Part shown: positions 16,783 to 25,134 of the stretch, piece by piece | How positions within the stretch are numbered: the first letter of the stretch is position 1 | Layout: the number at the start of each line of letters is the position of its first letter | Assembly (NCBI RefSeq): GCF_014652835.1 | Contig: NZ_BMZO01000002.1 | Span: 124,001-188,000, forward strand | Direction: 5' to 3' | DNA length: 64,000 nt | Origin: Limoniibacter endophyticus | GTDB lineage: Bacteria; Pseudomonadota; Alphaproteobacteria; Rhizobiales; Rhizobiaceae | Made by a program: the position numbers and the translations under genes | The notes under the pieces: generated by a model | Told to the model about the DNA's origin: nothing | The model's database searches: none | Seen by the model: the letters and a program-made list of their open reading frames with translations, nothing else

Positions 16783-17916
16783 ATGGCCACGCAGCGCATT
16801 CTTGATTTCATCGCAACCCGACGCCCTGACGGTCCCTGCATGGTTCTGGACCTCGATGTCGTGCGCGAAAATTACCGTGCCTTCGAAAAGGCACTGCCGG
16901 ATTCGCGCATTTTTTATGCCGTCAAAGCCAATCCTGCGCCGGAAGTGCTGAAGCTGCTTGCCGATATGGGGTCTTCCTTCGATACAGCCTCGGTGGCGGA
17001 AATTGAAATGGCGCTGGATGCTGGTGCAACGCCGTCGCGTATTTCGTTTGGCAACACAATCAAGAAGGAGCGCGATATCGCGCGCGCCTATCAGCTCGGT
17101 ATTCGCCTTTTTGCGGTGGACTGTGAAGCCGAAGTCGAGAAGGTTGCACGTTCCGCTCCCGGTTCTCGCGTATTCTGCCGCGTTCTGACCGATGGCGAAG
17201 GCGCTGAGTGGCCGCTGTCGCGCAAGTTCGGCTGTGTGCCGTCCATGGCTGTGGGCGTTCTGCGTCATGCCTACTCGCTGGGCCTCGACGCCTATGGCGT
17301 GTCATTCCATGTAGGCTCCCAGCAGACCGATCTTTCCGCCTGGGACCGTGCGCTAGGTGATGCCGAAATGGTCTTCAAGACCTTGGCGGACGAAGGTATC
17401 GTACTCAAGATGGTCAATATGGGCGGCGGATTCCCGACCCGTTATCTGAAGGATGTTCCTCAGGCGGAAGCCTATGGTCAGGCGATCTTCGGCTATCTGC
17501 GCAAGCACTTCGGCAATACGCTGCCGGAGACCATCATCGAGCCGGGGCGCGGCATGGTTGGGAATGCGGGGGTGGTGAAGACCGAGGTCGTGCTGATCTC
17601 GAAGAAGTCCGAGGACGATGACAAGCGCTGGATCTATCTCGATATCGGCAAATTCGGTGGTCTCGCCGAAACCATGGACGAGGCGATCCGCTACAAGATC
17701 GTTACGCCGCGCGATGGTGACGAACTGGCGCCATGCGTGCTTGCAGGCCCGACCTGCGATAGCGCGGACGTGCTCTATGAAAAGACGCCTTACCCGCTTC
17801 CACTTTCGCTCACCATTGGTGACGAAATCCTGATCGAAGGCACGGGCGCATATACCACGACTTATTCGGCCGTGGCGTTCAACGGTTTCGAACCGCTCCG
17901 ATCCTACGTCATCTGA
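16783..17916 (+). CDS. speF: ornithine decarboxylase (PLP-dependent, fold III, group IV)
   Basis: A 377-residue decarboxylase that converts ornithine to putrescine, the precursor of homospermidine. The PLP lysine is K48 in FYAVKANPAP. GGGF near residue 220, EPGRGMVGNAG, and the catalytic cysteine segment GPTCDSADVLYE follow in the usual order. The ATG at 16783 is chosen because GGAG at 16773-16776 is 6 nt upstream; ATG 16780 and the longer ORF are less likely. A structured leader more than 300 nt long precedes it, so polyamine-dependent control is plausible. Some relatives also act on lysine. It is functionally linked to hss at 1.2 kb. Confidence 0.9.
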   Translation: MATQRILDFIATRRPDGPCMVLDLDVVRENYRAFEKALPDSRIFYAVKANPAPEVLKLLADMGSSFDTASVAEIEMALDAGATPSRISFGNTIKKERDIARAYQLGIRLFAVDCEAEVEKVARSAPGSRVFCRVLTDGEGAEWPLSRKFGCVPSMAVGVLRHAYSLGLDAYGVSFHVGSQQTDLSAWDRALGDAEMVFKTLADEGIVLKMVNMGGGFPTRYLKDVPQAEAYGQAIFGYLRKHFGNTLPETIIEPGRGMVGNAGVVKTEVVLISKKSEDDDKRWIYLDIGKFGGLAETMDEAIRYKIVTPRDGDELAPCVLAGPTCDSADVLYEKTPYPLPLSLTIGDEILIEGTGAYTTTYSAVAFNGFEPLRSYVI

Positions 17917-17984
17917 AGATGGTGCGCCGGCGAGGATACTGACCTCTCCAACCTGGCGCATCGCCTTCAGCACAGAGCAGGCCT

Positions 17985-18003
17985 GGCGCGCGTCGCGCGC
18001 GCC
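17985..18003. other. GC-only hairpin after ornithine decarboxylase
   Basis: An 8-bp perfect stem (GGCGCGCG/CGCGCGCC) with a TCG loop lies 69 bp after the decarboxylase stop. No T run follows, so it is not a standard intrinsic terminator; it may stabilise the 3' end or assist Rho. Confidence 0.45.
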
Positions 18004-18055
18004 GGTGCTTCTGCCTGCGATTTTTACAACCCTTCGGCTAGTGGGAATTCATGCC

Positions 18056-18649
18056 ATGACCACGCTTACCGAGCAGACCGCGCCGGTCAATTTCAACAAT
18101 GATGCCGTCCTGATCCGTCAGGAAACAGCCGGCGATGTCGATGCGCGTGAGGCGCTGCTCGATCGCGCCATGGGTGCGAAGCGCACACGCAAATCATCTG
18201 AAAAGCTGCGCCGTGGGCGCTTGCCTGCCGAAGGCCTTGCACTTTCCGCGGTCAACGGCGCGGGGCGCCTGGTTGGCACGGTGCGCCTATGGCACGTCAC
18301 CGCGAAGGGCGCGCATGGTCGTTCGCTCCTGTTGCTCGGGCCCCTGGCTGTCGAAGCGGAGGTAAAGGGCGCTGGCATCGGGTCATTGCTCATGCGCCAT
18401 GCCATTACTCTTGCCGCACAGTTTGGTCATGACGCGATCATACTCGTAGGCGATGCTTCTTATTATTCTCGCTTCGGTTTTTCGGCCGAGTTGACTGGCA
18501 ACCTTGCCATGCCGGGTCCGTTTGAGCGTTCACGCTTTCAGGCCCTTGAACTGACGAAAGACGCTCTTTCGGGCGTGCATGGCGTGTTGCGCGCCTGCGG
18601 CCATCGCAGCCAATCCCTGAAGCCAATGGCAGGCCGGAGGGCCGCCTGA
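18056..18649 (+). CDS. GNAT family N-acetyltransferase (YhbS-like)
   Basis: A 197-residue acetyltransferase. After about 17 N-terminal residues the domain begins VLIRQETAGDVDAREALLD. The acetyl-CoA-binding segment is LLLLGPLAVEAEVKGAGIGSLLM (seen in two parts, about residues 96-118), followed by AIILVGDASYYSRFGFSAE, the hallmark of the YhbS-like group. The substrate is unknown. ATG 18056 is preceded by GGGA 9 nt upstream. It follows ornithine decarboxylase by about 140 bp; a link to polyamine acetylation is tempting but there is no sequence evidence for it. Confidence 0.8.
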   Translation: MTTLTEQTAPVNFNNDAVLIRQETAGDVDAREALLDRAMGAKRTRKSSEKLRRGRLPAEGLALSAVNGAGRLVGTVRLWHVTAKGAHGRSLLLLGPLAVEAEVKGAGIGSLLMRHAITLAAQFGHDAIILVGDASYYSRFGFSAELTGNLAMPGPFERSRFQALELTKDALSGVHGVLRACGHRSQSLKPMAGRRAA

Positions 18650-18680
18650 GCTTTTCAAGCTTCTTTCGGGTCTGGAGATG

Positions 18681-18717
18681 CAGAAAGGGGGCCCATAGGC
18701 CACCTTTCTGTGTTTTC
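18681..18717. terminator. bidirectional terminator between acetyltransferase and SCP2 genes
   Basis: An inverted repeat (CAGAAAGGGGGCC at 18681-18693 with GGCCACCTTTCTG at 18698-18710, loop CATA, one mismatch) is followed by TGTTTT. It lies between two converging genes. Confidence 0.78.
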
Positions 18718-18730
18718 GTAGATGATGGAA

Positions 18731-19012
18731 TCAGAGAACGCCGGCAAGCGCCATGGCAGCGGACATGTCGCCCTTGATCTTCATCTTTCCGGTCATAGCC
18801 GCGGTGGTAGGGTTCAAATCTCCAGCGACGATCTTTTCCAGATTGTCCTTCGAAACCTCGATCAGGCAGTCGGCATCGCTGTTTTCCGTGGACACGACTT
18901 CGCCGTCCAACACGATGACGCCATCGCTGCCGAGGTCCAGCTTGACATTCCTGGAAAAGCCACTGCCGTCGAGTTTCGACTGAATCTGGCTTGCAAGCGT
19001 TTCGATGCTCAT
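18731..19012 (-). CDS. SCP2 sterol-binding domain protein
   Basis: A 93-residue stand-alone SCP2-type lipid-binding domain. The conserved C-terminal block is DNLEKIVAGDLNPTTAAM, then GKMKIKGDMSAAMALAGVL. Such proteins carry acyl or isoprenoid lipids in the cytoplasm and in bacteria often sit near acyl-CoA metabolism genes, none of which is visible here. The start at 19012 has GGGAG 6 nt upstream. Its promoter lies in the 134-bp gap to the last flagellar gene, which is transcribed in the same direction, so read-through is possible. Confidence 0.85.
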   Translation of the reverse strand: MSIETLASQIQSKLDGSGFSRNVKLDLGSDGVIVLDGEVVSTENSDADCLIEVSKDNLEKIVAGDLNPTTAAMTGKMKIKGDMSAAMALAGVL

Positions 19013-19101
19013 TGTCGCTCCCTGTAATTCTTCGTCTGCCGATTATCCGGCTCAGCCAAAATAATGCATGAAGCCAATTGCCGCTCCATCACCGCAGCGG
19101 C

Positions 19102-19129
19102 ATAATATTGACGTTTACGTCGATGTAAA
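19102..19129 (-). promoter_or_regulatory. putative SCP2-gene promoter containing a MerR/LiuR-like dyad
   Basis: On the minus strand TTTACA (19129-19124) and TATTAT (19107-19102) are spaced 16 bp apart. Between and across them is the near-palindrome TTTACATCGACGTAAA followed by ACGTCAA. Operators placed between the -35 and -10 boxes are typical of MerR-family regulators, and the TTTACGT/ACGTCAA pattern resembles the LiuR box of branched-chain acyl-CoA genes as I recall it. This is pattern-based only. Confidence 0.4.
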
Positions 19130-19146
19130 TTGAAAACGATATGTAC

Positions 19147-19668
19147 TCAGTGAGATGCTGACGTGCTCGTCTCTGTCTGCGTCGAACGTGGCTTGTCACG
19201 CGCCATGCGATCGGCGCGCTGGTTGCGAATGTCGCCGCGTGCGAGATAGTCCACCTGCTCGACCAGCACATCGGCAATGAGTTCCGAATTGGTGCGGGCG
19301 TTGATCGATTCTTTCAAGCCGTTGCGCAGTGCATCGAGATCGACCGTCTTCGTTTGTTCGAAGTCGATCTGCGGGTTCGCGAATAGATAAGTGTGCAATT
19401 GATCCAGCAGCAAGGTATCGACCGGAATCGGCAATGCGCTTTTTGCCGTCTTGTCGACGATATAGGTGAAACGAGCCAGAAAATAGCCATTGATGCGGCC
19501 GTCACGTACGACTGGTACTGACATGATCTCCGTCTTCGCCGCCTCTCGTGCGCCGTGGGACGCGGGGGCGCTGGCACTTGCTGATGATCCCGCCGACCCG
19601 TAGGAATAGAACACAGCCCCCGCGGTGACGGCGCAGATCCAGACGGCGGCGATCAGGAGGCGGATCAT
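19147..19668 (-). CDS. conserved hypothetical protein at the end of the flagellar locus
   Basis: A 173-residue protein with an N-terminal signal anchor (MIRLLIAAVWICAVTAGAVF), a Ser/Ala linker, and a soluble domain (about 45-150) containing IMSVPVVRDGRINGYFLARF and VEQVDYLARGDIR. The arrangement suggests an inner-membrane-anchored periplasmic protein. The start ATG overlaps the stop of the FlgN-like gene by 4 bp, so it belongs to the flhA-fliR operon. I do not recognise a named family. The single anchor and short periplasmic domain are loosely reminiscent of FliL, but a genuine fliL exists at 38.8 kb. Confidence 0.55.
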   Translation of the reverse strand: MIRLLIAAVWICAVTAGAVFYSYGSAGSSASASAPASHGAREAAKTEIMSVPVVRDGRINGYFLARFTYIVDKTAKSALPIPVDTLLLDQLHTYLFANPQIDFEQTKTVDLDALRNGLKESINARTNSELIADVLVEQVDYLARGDIRNQRADRMARDKPRSTQTETSTSASH

Positions 19669-20081
19669 GCCTCCTTCACCGCGCCGAATTCGTTGGCCGA
19701 GTAGGTGCCGTCGGCTTCGCTCCTCTCGATCGTGTCACGCAACAGCACCGCCACCTCGGTTACGGCCGTGATATGGGCGCGGATAACAGTCTCGTTTTCC
19801 TCGAGCTTGCGCTTGAGGCGCACGAGACCCGTTTCCAGCGCACCGTCAAGGTCGCTGGTTCCCATGTCTTTGATCGCGCGGTTGAGTTCGTAAAGGCAGC
19901 GGCTCTTGCGGGCATTGAAGGCACCGATATCGAAGTCGCGATTGGTGCGAAATGCATTGGTTTCTTCCTCGATCGTCCGCTCGACGCGCGCAAGGATCGA
20001 AAACAGTGCGCCATTGGCCTTCTCCGAGGAGGACCCGGCTGCTGCGACCGTTAGCTGATTGGAAGATGCGATCTCGTTCAT
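19665..20081 (-). CDS. FlgN-like flagellar export chaperone (probable)
   Basis: A 138-residue, almost entirely helical protein. Its pattern is FlgN-like: an N-terminal helix ILARVERTIEEETNAF, then DIGAFNARKSRCLYEL, then a basic helix KRKLEENETVIRAHI and a disordered C-terminus. FlgN binds the hook-filament junction proteins FlgK and FlgL before export, and both are encoded in this locus. Its start overlaps the FlgJ-like gene stop by 4 bp (ATGA), and its own stop overlaps the next gene in the same way. The assignment rests on length, helicity and context, since I see no exact signature. Confidence 0.55.
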   Translation of the reverse strand: MNEIASSNQLTVAAAGSSSEKANGALFSILARVERTIEEETNAFRTNRDFDIGAFNARKSRCLYELNRAIKDMGTSDLDGALETGLVRLKRKLEENETVIRAHITAVTEVAVLLRDTIERSEADGTYSANEFGAVKEA

Positions 20082-20653
20082 GTCGCTTGCCTGCTGGTTT
20101 TGTTTATCGTTTCGGCATTACGCGGCTCGTCCAGCCCGCGCATGATTTCTGTCTGAATTTTGCTCACGAGCGCGTCAGAGCGAAGCGCCTCGCGGTCCTT
20201 ATCGCCGATCGCGGAATCAACAATACCCATGACGGCGGTTTTGTTGCCTTCTTCATCGACCGTGTGGCCGTTGAGTACCTTCTCGGCGATGCCGATGCCG
20301 CCACCCCTGGCTATCGCATCGGCGATGTGCTCGGCCATCATGCCTTTCCACATATCGCCGGCAATTCCGCTGCCGTAGACCTGCTCGGCGTCCTTTGGCA
20401 GCATCGCCTGGACAAAGCTCTGCAGCACCATGGCTTCGAATTTCACGAAGCTTTCCGGGGCGGTCTTCTTCTCAGCGAGGCGTCCGACATTAAATGAGAC
20501 CGAATTGCCGGAGGTGGCGGAGGATCGTGCCAGCGTCAGCTGTTCGCGTGCCTGTGCAGCCTTCGTCGGATCGGCGGCGCGCACCACATCCATCACGATG
20601 TCGCCGGGAGGGGAAATAGCCAAGACGCACGTCTCCTTGTTCGATGAAGCCAT
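20078..20653 (-). CDS. flgJ: rod-binding protein, FlgJ N-terminal domain type (CheL-like)
   Basis: A 191-residue protein whose middle part is the rod-binding domain of FlgJ: KFEAMVLQSFVQAMLPKD, GSGIAGDMWKGMMAEHIA, then ARGGGIGIAEKVL (about residues 68-128). It lacks the muramidase half found in enterobacterial FlgJ. In alphaproteobacteria this short form works with a separate transglycosylase, and one is encoded at 31.1-31.7 kb. It caps or nucleates the rod in the periplasm. It follows the FliJ-like gene by 9 bp and overlaps the next gene by 4 bp. Confidence 0.82.
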   Translation of the reverse strand: MASSNKETCVLAISPPGDIVMDVVRAADPTKAAQAREQLTLARSSATSGNSVSFNVGRLAEKKTAPESFVKFEAMVLQSFVQAMLPKDAEQVYGSGIAGDMWKGMMAEHIADAIARGGGIGIAEKVLNGHTVDEEGNKTAVMGIVDSAIGDKDREALRSDALVSKIQTEIMRGLDEPRNAETINKTSRQAT

Positions 20654-20662
20654 TATGACAGG

Positions 20663-21067
20663 TCAAACTTGTTTGAACCTTGCCGCGATTTTGACGCTCG
20701 TATTCTGGATGCGCTCAAGATTCTCGCACTCCTCGCGCTGTCGCTCCTCATTACGCCTTGCCTCGACCAGTTTTTCTTCCAGTCGTTCGGCACGACGTCG
20801 CACCGTTGCTCGTGTCTCGCCTTCAATGGCCGCAGCCTCGCCTTTCTGTACGCCACGCGCCGCGCATTCGTTAATGTGGCGGTAGTAGAGTTCCGGAAAC
20901 AGCTGTGCGGTCGTGCCGCCTCGGTTTGCCTGTTCGATAAGCTGTCCTGCTTCCTTCTCCGCAGCCAGCTTTTGCGCAAGAAGTTGCCCCTGTCTTGCCG
21001 CATGCAGTTGTTCCACCTGACGCTGCAATTTGACGAGCCGGGCGAGCTTTCTGGGATCGTTGCGCAT
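20663..21067 (-). CDS. fliJ: FliJ-like flagellar export protein
   Basis: A 134-residue, highly charged helical coiled-coil protein (RLVKLQRQVEQLHAARQG; ERLEEKLVEARRNEER). Length, position inside the export-gate operon and coiled-coil character match FliJ, the central stalk of the FliI ATPase and escort for export chaperones. The sequence is too divergent for a firm family call. The ATG at 21067 overlaps the fliR stop as TGATG; a GTG one codon earlier (21070) is an alternative. The fliI gene is 24 kb away in the same locus. Confidence 0.6.
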   Translation of the reverse strand: MRNDPRKLARLVKLQRQVEQLHAARQGQLLAQKLAAEKEAGQLIEQANRGGTTAQLFPELYYRHINECAARGVQKGEAAAIEGETRATVRRRAERLEEKLVEARRNEERQREECENLERIQNTSVKIAARFKQV

Positions 21068-21819
21068 CACCGGCCTATCGTCGTCGGAATAAATGAATCG
21101 GCAGCAAGGGAGAGGAAAGTCGGAACTGCAAAATAAAGCAGCACAAGACCGCCCGCGATGACGAAGGGCAGGGAGATGAAGTAGATCGGGATTTGGGGTG
21201 TCAGCTTATTGATGAAGCCAATGGCGAGATTGACCAGCAGCCCATAGGCGATGAACGGACTGCCAAGACGCAGGGCCACCATGAAACTCTCCCCGAGCGT
21301 ATCAGTAAGATCGATAAGCGACGCCCGTGTCGGGAAAATGCCCTGAAGCGGCGCGACGTCATAGGATGCAATCAGCGCACGAATGACTTCATGGTGGAAG
21401 TCGAAGGTAAAGAGAACGAGCAGAACGGAAAAGCTGATCAGCGTCGTTATGGCTGCTTGTGGCTCCGGTTCTTCGATCGCTGTGCCGACCATATTGTTGA
21501 AGCCCATGGTCATGGCAATTGCTGATCCCATGAACTGGATCGCCAGCAAATAGACGCGCGTCAGCAGACCGATCAGGCCCCCTATCATGATTTCAGATGC
21601 CATCAGAGGCAGGAGGATTGCGGGGCGCGAGTCAACAAAGGGCAGGATGCGGTTGGATAGCATCATGAGAATGGTCAGGCTTGCTGCCACCGCGATGAAC
21701 AAGCGGATTTGCGCAGGCAGACGGATGCTTGAGAAGCCTGGCATCAGAAGAAAGCAGCTGCCGACGCGACAAAAAGCAATCATTGCCGCGAGAACGAGCT
21801 GCTCCAGGCTCGCATTCAC
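21067..21819 (-). CDS. fliR: flagellar export gate protein FliR
   Basis: A 250-residue inner-membrane protein with about six transmembrane segments, one subunit of the FliP-FliQ-FliR gate of the flagellar type III secretion system. Recognisable stretches include [16 protein letters not shown]-like N-terminal residues ([17 protein letters not shown]), [10 protein letters not shown] and [13 protein letters not shown]. The start codon is GTG at 21819, overlapping the flhA stop by 4 bp (GTGA). Longer readings upstream run inside flhA in another frame and are spurious. Confidence 0.9.
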   Translation of the reverse strand: MNASLEQLVLAAMIAFCRVGSCFLLMPGFSSIRLPAQIRLFIAVAASLTILMMLSNRILPFVDSRPAILLPLMASEIMIGGLIGLLTRVYLLAIQFMGSAIAMTMGFNNMVGTAIEEPEPQAAITTLISFSVLLVLFTFDFHHEVIRALIASYDVAPLQGIFPTRASLIDLTDTLGESFMVALRLGSPFIAYGLLVNLAIGFINKLTPQIPIYFISLPFVIAGGLVLLYFAVPTFLSLAADSFIPTTIGR

Positions 21820-23903
21820 GCGATCGATCCCATTACGGAGATTTCGACTCCCTTCGCGATTTCGACGTGGCTCAGCACCGGCAATGTCGGGAACATGCGC
21901 TCGATGATCATCCGGACATAGGGGCGCGCTTCCGGGGCGGTCACGATGGCGAAACGTTCGCCGGCATCCAGATGCGCGCGGATCGTCTGGTTCGCCTGCT
22001 GCCCGAATTCCTCGAGTTGACGCGGATCGATGTCGAATTCGCGCACTTCTCCCTTTGCATCGCGCTTGAGGCTTTGGTGAAAGGCAAGATCCCATCGATT
22101 ACCGAGGCGCAGGACTTTGAGCACATTGTTCTCGGTGAGATCGCCGCAAATCTGCTGCGCCATGCGCATGCGTACATGTTCAACGATTTGCTCGGTGCGG
22201 CGCACGTGCGGGGCAATTTCTGCAATGGCTTCGATGATGAGGTGCAGATTTCGGATCGATACTCGCTCGGCCAGCAGCATTTTCAGAACGGCTTGCAGAC
22301 CCGGATAAGAGATGTGGCTGGAGCAGATCTCGTCTGTCAGCTTGCGATATTCCGGATCGAGACGGTCGATCAGCGCCTTCATGTCCTTGTAGGAAAGAAG
22401 CTGCGGCAGGTTGTTGCGAATGACTTCCGAGAGATGTGTCAGCAGCACCGAAAGATTGTCTGCATAGGCGAATTGTTCGCGCTTCAGGTCTTCGATGAAG
22501 GCTTCCGGTACCGAATAGGCGCGCATGCCGAAGGCCGGTTCGCGTACTTCCTCGCCAGGGATTTGTGGGGTAGGGCGATTACCGAGCAAGACCATTACTT
22601 CCCCGACGCGCATTTGATATTCCGAGACCACCGAACCATGAATCTTGATGCGGTAGCCTTTTCCCGGAATGGCGAAATCGTCGGTCAGCTTCACCTCCGG
22701 CACGACGAATCCATATGCCACGGCGAACTTCTTGCGCATGCGGCCCATGCGATAGGTCAGCTCCTGATGCGAGGTCGAAAGACGCATGGAGAGCTGCTTG
22801 CCAATAACGAGTTCGACTTCCGGCGTCTTGAGCGAGGTCCTGATGGAGTTTTGCTCTTCATCGACTTTCTCGAGATTTTTCTGTCGAGCAATCTTGTCTT
22901 CTTCGGCTTTCGCGCGGGCAAGGCGTAGCGGCACGATATAGCCGATGAAGCCCATGATAACAGCCAGCGTCGCGAAGGGCAGAAAGGGCAGGCCAGGCAT
23001 CAGTGCGAGGAATGTCAGCAGGGTTGCTGCGACGAAAAGCGCGCGTGGATAGGCGCCGAGCTGGCCAAAGACGGCCTTGTCGGCTGAGCCGCGGGTGCCG
23101 CCTTTGGAAACGAGCAGGCCTGAAGCCAATGAGATGATGAGCGCCGGAATCTGCGTCACAAGACCGTCGCCAACCGAAAGACGGACGTAGGCGTCAGCAG
23201 CTTGGCTCAGTTCCATGCCGTGGCGAAAATAGCCGATGATGATGCCGCCTACGATGTTGATCGCCGTGATGATGAGGCCGGCGATCGCATCGCCGCGTAC
23301 GAATTTCGATGCGCCGTCCATCGAGCCGAAGAAGGAGCTTTCTTCTTCCAGTTCGCTGCGGCGTTTTTGCGCCTGCTTCTCGTCGATCAAGCCCGCAGAA
23401 AGATCAGCGTCGATCGACATCTGTTTTCCGGGAATGGCATCAAGGGTGAAGCGCGCGCCCACTTCAGCGATACGCGTGGCACCTTTGGTGATGACGATGA
23501 AATTGACGATGATCAGGATCATGAAGACGACGAGGCCGATTACGAAGTCGCCGCTCATCACGAGATTGGCAAAACCCGAGATCACATAGCCTGCCGCATG
23601 CGTGCCCTCCGCACCATGCGAAAGGATTACGCGGGTGGTGGCAATGTTGAGTGCCAGGCGCAGCATCGTGGCAATGAGCAAGACTGTTGGGAAGGACGAG
23701 AAGTCCAGCGGCCGGTCAATCCACAATGCGACCATTAGAATCAACACAGAGACGGCAATCGAGAAGGCCAGCCCCATATCGATCAGGAATGCTGGTATAG
23801 GCAGAAAAAGAACAGCCAGAATGACCACGATACCCAAGGCAAAGCCGATGTCGCGGCCGCTTTGTTGCGACTTGGGTGCGGTCAGAATATCGGCGATCGC
23901 CAT
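21816..23903 (-). CDS. flhA: flagellar export protein FlhA
   Basis: A 695-residue protein of full family length, the export-gate subunit that forms the nonameric ring receiving chaperone-substrate complexes. The N-terminal half (about 1-320) carries eight hydrophobic segments and the FHIPEP-region sequence [19 protein letters not shown] near residue 150. The C-terminal half (about 350-695) is the cytoplasmic domain, with VIREVLQ-like and [14 protein letters not shown] signatures. It begins a sub-operon flhA-fliR-fliJ-flgJ-flgN-orf. In related genomes fliQ directly precedes flhA; here an unrelated AT-rich gene separates them. Confidence 0.95.
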   Translation of the reverse strand: MAIADILTAPKSQQSGRDIGFALGIVVILAVLFLPIPAFLIDMGLAFSIAVSVLILMVALWIDRPLDFSSFPTVLLIATMLRLALNIATTRVILSHGAEGTHAAGYVISGFANLVMSGDFVIGLVVFMILIIVNFIVITKGATRIAEVGARFTLDAIPGKQMSIDADLSAGLIDEKQAQKRRSELEEESSFFGSMDGASKFVRGDAIAGLIITAINIVGGIIIGYFRHGMELSQAADAYVRLSVGDGLVTQIPALIISLASGLLVSKGGTRGSADKAVFGQLGAYPRALFVAATLLTFLALMPGLPFLPFATLAVIMGFIGYIVPLRLARAKAEEDKIARQKNLEKVDEEQNSIRTSLKTPEVELVIGKQLSMRLSTSHQELTYRMGRMRKKFAVAYGFVVPEVKLTDDFAIPGKGYRIKIHGSVVSEYQMRVGEVMVLLGNRPTPQIPGEEVREPAFGMRAYSVPEAFIEDLKREQFAYADNLSVLLTHLSEVIRNNLPQLLSYKDMKALIDRLDPEYRKLTDEICSSHISYPGLQAVLKMLLAERVSIRNLHLIIEAIAEIAPHVRRTEQIVEHVRMRMAQQICGDLTENNVLKVLRLGNRWDLAFHQSLKRDAKGEVREFDIDPRQLEEFGQQANQTIRAHLDAGERFAIVTAPEARPYVRMIIERMFPTLPVLSHVEIAKGVEISVMGSIA

Positions 23904-23982
23904 GAGCCAGTCCTGTCATCTCGACGGAATTCCGCCTTTGGACCAGATTTCTAGCGACTCAAGCTTGCGCGAAGCGGGTGTG

Positions 23983-24003
23983 CCTCGATCGTAAAGATCG
24001 AGG
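23983..24003. other. small hairpin upstream of flhA at the island border
   Basis: An 8-bp perfect inverted repeat (CCTCGATC/GATCGAGG, loop GTAAA) marks the point where base composition drops sharply. No T run follows on either strand. It may be a remnant of the junction where the AT-rich segment entered, or a regulatory hairpin 80 bp upstream of flhA. Confidence 0.4.
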
Positions 24004-24098
24004 GAATATCAGTATTAAAATCCAGATCAATAAATTTTCTGAAAATGAATAAATCAGGGATAAATGAAGGTATTTTTTTATTTCAGGTGGTAGACTAG

Positions 24099-24806
24099 AT
24101 GTCTAAAAATAAATTTAATTCGATTTATAAGGGCGATATTCTTGTAAAATGTCATGACGGAAAGGTAACAAGCAGGGTCATCGCATTTGCTCAAAGCTTC
24201 GGCACTGGACCGTCAAAATACACGCATGCAGGAATTGCAAGCTCTTCCACAAGCATCATTGAAATGAGTGGCGCTGGCATCGGTGAAAATGGCTTGATGG
24301 AGCGGAATGCTCAGTATGTTTACGATGTTTTCCGGTGCAAGGATACTGAGGTTGCTGCTGGTGCAGCTGAAGCAGCCAGAATGATGATGGATAGGGCCAG
24401 ATTTTGGAAGACCGGAACCGATGGAAGCCTGCTTAACGTCACCGGAAGCTTTAAAGATGGCCGCAGCAAACTCAGCGGCCCTGTTTCGTACAATATGTTT
24501 GGTGCGAAAGGGGCGGCCCGTGCCATTTTCTCAAGAGCAAAACTGAAAGATCGCGATAACACGAATCGTATTATTGATCGCTTGTATGATGGTGGATACT
24601 CATTCTTTTGTTCCGGCCACGTGGTTCTTTGCTATCAGATGGTTGCAGAACAGCTTGCCATACAAGGAGTTGTGAATTCAGAACTCAGAAATACGTTCAA
24701 GCTTGAAAGTCACGCCTATCAACCCGCTTATTTGTGGCACCGCCTCAAGAAAAGCCAAGCTTTTGATTTTGTCGGAACGTTTCAGAACGGTAAGAAAATC
24801 GCCTGA
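24099..24806 (+). CDS. permuted NlpC/P60-like (YiiX/YebB-like) papain-fold protein on an AT-rich insert
   Basis: A 235-residue protein that I cannot name. It shows the order His first, Cys later that marks permuted NlpC/P60 papain-fold enzymes: H43 in YTHAGIASS, an acidic residue in IIEMSG (E54), and C171 in FFCSGHVVLCYQ. Such enzymes hydrolyse peptides, lipids or amides. No signal peptide or membrane segment is visible. The gene is on the opposite strand to its flagellar neighbours, splits fliQ from flhA, and is much richer in A/T (codons such as AAA, AAT, TTT). These are signs of recent transfer. AGGTGG lies about 9 nt before the ATG. Confidence 0.6.
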   Translation: MSKNKFNSIYKGDILVKCHDGKVTSRVIAFAQSFGTGPSKYTHAGIASSSTSIIEMSGAGIGENGLMERNAQYVYDVFRCKDTEVAAGAAEAARMMMDRARFWKTGTDGSLLNVTGSFKDGRSKLSGPVSYNMFGAKGAARAIFSRAKLKDRDNTNRIIDRLYDGGYSFFCSGHVVLCYQMVAEQLAIQGVVNSELRNTFKLESHAYQPAYLWHRLKKSQAFDFVGTFQNGKKIA

Positions 24807-24855
24807 TCGCTGGACGCGGATCCCTTAGTACATCGCTTCGTGAACGCGATCTTTA

Positions 24856-25122
24856 TCAGAATCCGTTTTCGATCCGTTCGAAGATCAGATTCGTAAACGT
24901 GGATATTTGCGCGCCCATGAACGGTGCTGTCACGGCGATCATGAGGAAGATTGCTATGATCTTGGGAACGAAGGTTAGGGTAATTTCCTGCACCTGCGTC
25001 AAAGCCTGAATAAGTGCGATGCCTATGCCGACGAGCATTGCAGCGGCAACGGCAGGACCGGAGGCGGTGATGACGGTCCAGATTGCATATTGGACGATAT
25101 CGAGCGCATCCGCCTCGTTCAT
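24856..25122 (-). CDS. fliQ: flagellar export gate protein FliQ
   Basis: An 88-residue two-helix membrane protein, one of the FliPQR gate subunits. The helices lie at about residues 12-38 (WTVITASGPAVAAAMLVGIG) and 50-72 (FVPKIIAIFLMIAVTAPF), joined by the conserved QALTQVQEITL segment. The length is typical. It starts at ATG 25122, 12 bp after flgD, and ends 50 bp before the 3' end of the convergent AT-rich gene, so the flgD-fliQ transcript would collide with it. Confidence 0.93.
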   Translation of the reverse strand: MNEADALDIVQYAIWTVITASGPAVAAAMLVGIGIALIQALTQVQEITLTFVPKIIAIFLMIAVTAPFMGAQISTFTNLIFERIENGF

Positions 25123-25134
25123 GGATCAAGTGCC

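Noticed and set aside
16504-17268. Long minus-strand ORF (254 codons) opposite the ornithine decarboxylase gene
   Set aside because: It lies mostly over a strongly supported PLP enzyme, has no family-like sequence and no ribosome site; it is a shadow of the GC-rich coding strand.
17985-18003. GC hairpin as an intrinsic terminator of the decarboxylase gene
   Set aside because: No T run follows it, so I list it only as a hairpin.
21729-22928. 399-codon plus-strand ORF antisense to flhA
   Set aside because: Translation has no domain character and flhA is fully supported in the opposite frame.
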